A stretch of 6,463 bases of DNA, from the NCBI GenBank assembly GCA_005787645.1, contig SYAM01000076.1:1-6463 (forward strand), given 5' to 3'. A model generated the notes under the pieces. The model did not search any database. It was not told the DNA's origin and saw only the letters and a program-made list of their open reading frames with translations. Origin of the DNA: Actinomycetota bacterium (GTDB lineage: Bacteria > Actinomycetota > Actinomycetes > Nanopelagicales > Nanopelagicaceae). Each line of letters begins with the position of its first letter. Position 1 is the first letter of the stretch. Of this stretch, positions 4,298 through 6,463 are shown one piece after another. Position numbers and translations under genes: made by a program.

Positions 4298-5234
4298 CTC
4301 ACTCGTTGAGTCAGTTGGCCGTACTCCTTTAATTGGATTACCAAAACTCTCACCAGCGCCAAACGTTCGCCTCTGGGCGAAGATGGAAGATCGAAATCCC
4401 ACTGGTTCAGTGAAGGATCGCGCCGCTTTGTACATGATTGAACAAGCAGAGCAAGATGGATTACTCAAACCTGGCGCGACGATTCTTGAACCAACCTCTG
4501 GCAATACTGGGATCTCACTTGCGATGATTGCACGATTGCGCGGATATCAGATGATTTGCGTGATGCCTGAGAACACATCTGTCGAACGTCGTCAGTTATT
4601 AGAGATGTGGGGTGCACGGATTATCTCTTCGCCTGCAGCGGGGGGTTCTAATGAAGCGGTCCGAGTTGCGAAAGAATTAGCACGAGAGAATCCTGAGTGG
4701 GTTTTTCTCTATCAATATGGAAACCCGGCTAATTCGCAAGCGCACTACGAAAGTACCGGCCCAGAATTACTTGAAGATCTACCAACCATTACTCACTTCA
4801 TCGCAGGACTTGGCACCACTGGAACGCTCATGGGGACAGGTCGATTCTTTCGAGATAAGAAACCTGATGTCGAGGTGATTGCCGCAGAGCCTCGTTACGG
4901 GGAATTGGTCTATGGATTACGTAATATCGATGAGGGCTTTATTCCGGAGTTATTCGACCCTTCGGTGCTCACTCGTCGATTCTCCGTGGGTGCTCATGAT
5001 TCTGTGAAACGAGTTCGACAGCTACTAGATGAGGAGGGAATATTCGCCGGAATCTCGACTGGGGCGATTCTCCACGCGGCGATCGGAATTGGTAATGAAT
5101 TAGTAAAAGCAGGCAAAAGCGGTGACATTGCCTTCATTCTCTGTGACGCTGGATGGAAATATCTCTCTACCGGTGTTTACCACGGAGATATTTCCGATGC
5201 TGAAGAGCGCCTTGAAGGGCAACTCTGGGCTTAG
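4284..5234 (+). CDS. cysM: CysO-dependent cysteine synthase (O-phosphoserine sulfhydrylase)
   Basis: A 316-residue PLP enzyme that turns O-phosphoserine into a bound aminoacrylate and adds sulfur from CysO thiocarboxylate, giving CysO-cysteine. The PLP lysine is Lys44 in NPTGSVKDR. The substrate loop is TSGNTGIS (71-78), and the phosphate-binding loop is GTTGT (177-181). Arg213 in YGLRN aligns, at a constant offset of 7, with Arg220 of M. tuberculosis CysM, the residue that favours O-phosphoserine over O-acetylserine. The C-terminus, LEGQLWA, is that of mycobacterial CysM, where this tail closes over the active site and protects the intermediate. These features separate it from ordinary CysK/CysM enzymes. 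The start is set at GTG 4284 (MARFNSLVESVG), because this aligns with the known N-terminus; longer forms would add residues read from the cysO end in another frame. It overlaps cysO by 14 bases and is 9 bases from murI. Confidence 0.95.
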   Translation: MARFNSLVESVGRTPLIGLPKLSPAPNVRLWAKMEDRNPTGSVKDRAALYMIEQAEQDGLLKPGATILEPTSGNTGISLAMIARLRGYQMICVMPENTSVERRQLLEMWGARIISSPAAGGSNEAVRVAKELARENPEWVFLYQYGNPANSQAHYESTGPELLEDLPTITHFIAGLGTTGTLMGTGRFFRDKKPDVEVIAAEPRYGELVYGLRNIDEGFIPELFDPSVLTRRFSVGAHDSVKRVRQLLDEEGIFAGISTGAILHAAIGIGNELVKAGKSGDIAFILCDAGWKYLSTGVYHGDISDAEERLEGQLWA

Positions 5235-5243
5235 GCTCTTCTC

Positions 5244-6077
5244 ATGAGCGCGCCAACCGAGCCAATCACACCAATTGCTGACCCAAACACTCCCATCGGA
5301 GTCTTTGATTCTGGGGTAGGCGGGCTCACCGTTGCTCGAGCGATTTTGGATCAACTTCCGAATGAACCCATTCTTTATATTGGTGATACCGCGCGTGGAC
5401 CTTATGGGCCGCGTCCGCTCGCTGAAGTCCGCTCGTTCGCTCTGGAAATCATGGATAACCTCGTTGCCCAAGGGGTAAAGGCAATCGTGATCGCATGCAA
5501 CACTGCAAGCGCGGCGATGCTTCGCGATGCTCGCGAGCGATACAGCACTCCAGTTATCGAAGTGATTCAACCTGCGGTGCGCCGCGCAGTGGCTGCTACC
5601 CGAAATGGCAAAGTGGGTGTGATTGGCACACAGACCACGATTGATTCGCGCGCATATGTGGATGCCTTTGCTGCCGCGCCACATTTACAGATTACTTCTA
5701 TGGCATGCCCACTATTTGTCTCTTATGTAGAACGAGGTGAAACATCAGGGCGCGAGATTTTGAAGGTTGCCCAGGAATACCTCAAACCAATCATCGATGC
5801 GCAAGTGGATACATTGGTCTTAGGGTGCACTCACTACCCATTATTAACTGGAATCATTTCGTATGTCGTTGGCGATAAGGTCACTTTAGTTTCTAGCGCT
5901 GAAGAGACTGCGAAAGAGCTCTACCGTACGCTCGCTGATGCAGGTTTAGAGCGACCTGATCATTCGAAACCTCCAACCCATCGATTCTTGGCAACTGGAG
6001 ATACCCGCACATTCTCAGCGCTAGCGCGCCGCTTTCTTGGTCCAGAGGTACGTACTGTCGATACTCTTTCCTTATGA
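5244..6077 (+). CDS. murI: Glutamate racemase
   Basis: A 277-residue cytosolic enzyme interconverting L- and D-glutamate, supplying D-Glu for peptidoglycan; it needs no cofactor. The N-terminal motif IGVFDSGVGGLTV (from residue 18) and GDTARGPYG (47-55) are characteristic. The two catalytic cysteines are Cys85 in IACNTASA and Cys195 in LGCTHYPLL. The length is normal, with an N-terminal lead of about 17 Pro/Thr-rich residues, slightly longer than in the mycobacterial enzyme as I recall it. ATG 5244 is the only ATG in a suitable place; there is no clear Shine-Dalgarno sequence, and the start is 9 bases after the cysM stop, so translation is probably coupled. Its stop overlaps the start of rph as ATGA (6074-6077). 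In M. tuberculosis a rhomboid protease gene separates cysM from murI and a metallo-beta-lactamase-fold gene separates murI from rph; both are absent here. Confidence 0.96.
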   Translation: MSAPTEPITPIADPNTPIGVFDSGVGGLTVARAILDQLPNEPILYIGDTARGPYGPRPLAEVRSFALEIMDNLVAQGVKAIVIACNTASAAMLRDARERYSTPVIEVIQPAVRRAVAATRNGKVGVIGTQTTIDSRAYVDAFAAAPHLQITSMACPLFVSYVERGETSGREILKVAQEYLKPIIDAQVDTLVLGCTHYPLLTGIISYVVGDKVTLVSSAEETAKELYRTLADAGLERPDHSKPPTHRFLATGDTRTFSALARRFLGPEVRTVDTLSL

Positions 6078-6463
6078 GCACTGGTAAGCCCACGATAGAT
6101 AGCAGAATCGATAGCAGAAGTAATAACCATCTTCGAGATGTCCGATTCACACGAAATTGGTCTGAACATCCAGAGGGGTCAGTGCTCGTAGAGTTCGGTA
6201 AGACTCGAGTGCTATGCACTGCATCATTTACAGAAGGTGTTCCACGTTGGATGCAAGGGCAGGGTAAAGGTTGGGTAACCGCGGAATATTCGATGTTGCC
6301 GCGTTCTACTCATACTCGCTCGGATCGCGAGAGCGTGAAAGGAAAATTGGGAGGTCGTACTCAGGAGATCTCTCGGTTGATCGGTCGCTCACTCAGATCA
6401 ATCATTGATATGTCAGCGCTGGGAGAGAACACCATCATTATCGACTGCGACGTTCTTCAAGCC
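6074..6463 (+). CDS. rph: Ribonuclease PH, N-terminal part (3' end outside window)
   Basis: The frame starts at ATG 6074, overlapping the murI stop (ATGA), and remains open for 130 codons to the last base. RNase PH is a phosphate-dependent 3'-5' exoribonuclease that trims the 3' ends of tRNA precursors in the cytosol, as a hexamer of dimers. Diagnostic stretches are EGSVLVEFGKTRVLCTASF, GQGKGWVTAEYSMLPR, THTRSDRESVKGK, GGRTQEISRLIGRSLR and DCDVLQA. The second arginine in GGRTQEISR and its neighbours belong to the phosphate and RNA-binding surface of the family. The N-terminus differs from the norm. The usual short lead DGRxxxQLRPV is here preceded by a duplicated IDSR (residues 8-15), and the Pro of LRPV is Asp in LRDV. 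There is no separate Shine-Dalgarno sequence, so translation probably depends on murI. About the second half of the protein is missing from the window. Confidence 0.95.
   Translation, partial: MSTGKPTIDSRIDSRSNNHLRDVRFTRNWSEHPEGSVLVEFGKTRVLCTASFTEGVPRWMQGQGKGWVTAEYSMLPRSTHTRSDRESVKGKLGGRTQEISRLIGRSLRSIIDMSALGENTIIIDCDVLQA
6095..6118 (+). repeat. 12-base tandem duplication in rph
   Basis: Two 12-base units, ATAGATAGCAGA and ATCGATAGCAGA, lie head to tail and differ at one base. They encode IDSR twice in frame, so the protein gains four residues without disruption. The second copy occupies the place of the conserved DGR of RNase PH, so the first copy looks like the added one. Confidence 0.75.

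Noticed and set aside
5100..5684. 194-codon open frame on the - strand across the cysM-murI junction
   Set aside because: It overlaps two well-supported genes, and its translation is rich in Ser, Arg, His and Cys without any family motif, as expected of a shadow frame.
1..6463. CRISPR arrays, insertion sequences, integrase sites or phage genes
   Set aside because: No regularly spaced repeats, transposase motifs, terminal inverted repeats or phage-type genes were seen on either strand.

Overview
The window looks like a chromosomal segment of a freshwater planktonic actinobacterium, probably of the acI lineage (Nanopelagicales) or a related rhodopsin-bearing, small-genome group. The evidence is an actinorhodopsin gene, tightly packed genes with short gaps or overlaps, mixed and fairly moderate GC, and an actinobacterial gene order: clpS, a DUF2017 gene, mec, cysO, cysM, murI and rph. 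From memory, Mycobacterium tuberculosis has the same backbone at Rv1331-Rv1340. The lineage assignment is inference; no rRNA or other phylogenetic marker is present.

Layout. Positions 1-1470 hold the 3' part of a probably secreted family 18 glycoside hydrolase with C-terminal beta-rich domains. It is followed on the + strand by clpS (N-degron adaptor, 1493-1810) and a DUF2017 gene (1814-2407). A convergent junction carries a strong hairpin terminator at 2423-2450. Actinorhodopsin lies on the - strand (2488-3255). A 278-base divergent intergenic region (3256-3533) holds GC-rich hairpins, G runs and an AT-rich block, and should contain the promoters of the rhodopsin gene and of the downstream + strand operon. 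That operon runs mec (JAMM peptidase, 3534-3953), cysO (ubiquitin-like sulfur carrier, 3986-4297), cysM (O-phosphoserine-type cysteine synthase, 4284-5234), murI (glutamate racemase, 5244-6077) and rph (RNase PH, from 6074 and cut by the window end).

How the genes work together. mec, cysO and cysM form the CysO-dependent cysteine pathway. CysO carries sulfide as a C-terminal thiocarboxylate, CysM joins it to the aminoacrylate made from O-phosphoserine, and Mec releases cysteine. The adenylating enzyme that charges CysO is not in the window. MurI makes D-glutamate for peptidoglycan, RNase PH trims tRNA 3' ends, and ClpS feeds substrates to the Clp protease. The rhodopsin has the residues of a light-driven outward proton pump of the xanthorhodopsin-like type, including a glycine where an antenna carotenoid could dock.

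Points most worth a second look: (1) CysO does not end at its Gly-Gly but continues for seven residues, in DNA shared with the start of cysM, so it should need proteolytic maturation, perhaps by the adjacent Mec; (2) the rhodopsin sits inside a conserved housekeeping locus, divergent from the cysteine operon, where M. tuberculosis has an unrelated gene; (3) the GH18 gene changes base composition sharply along its length.
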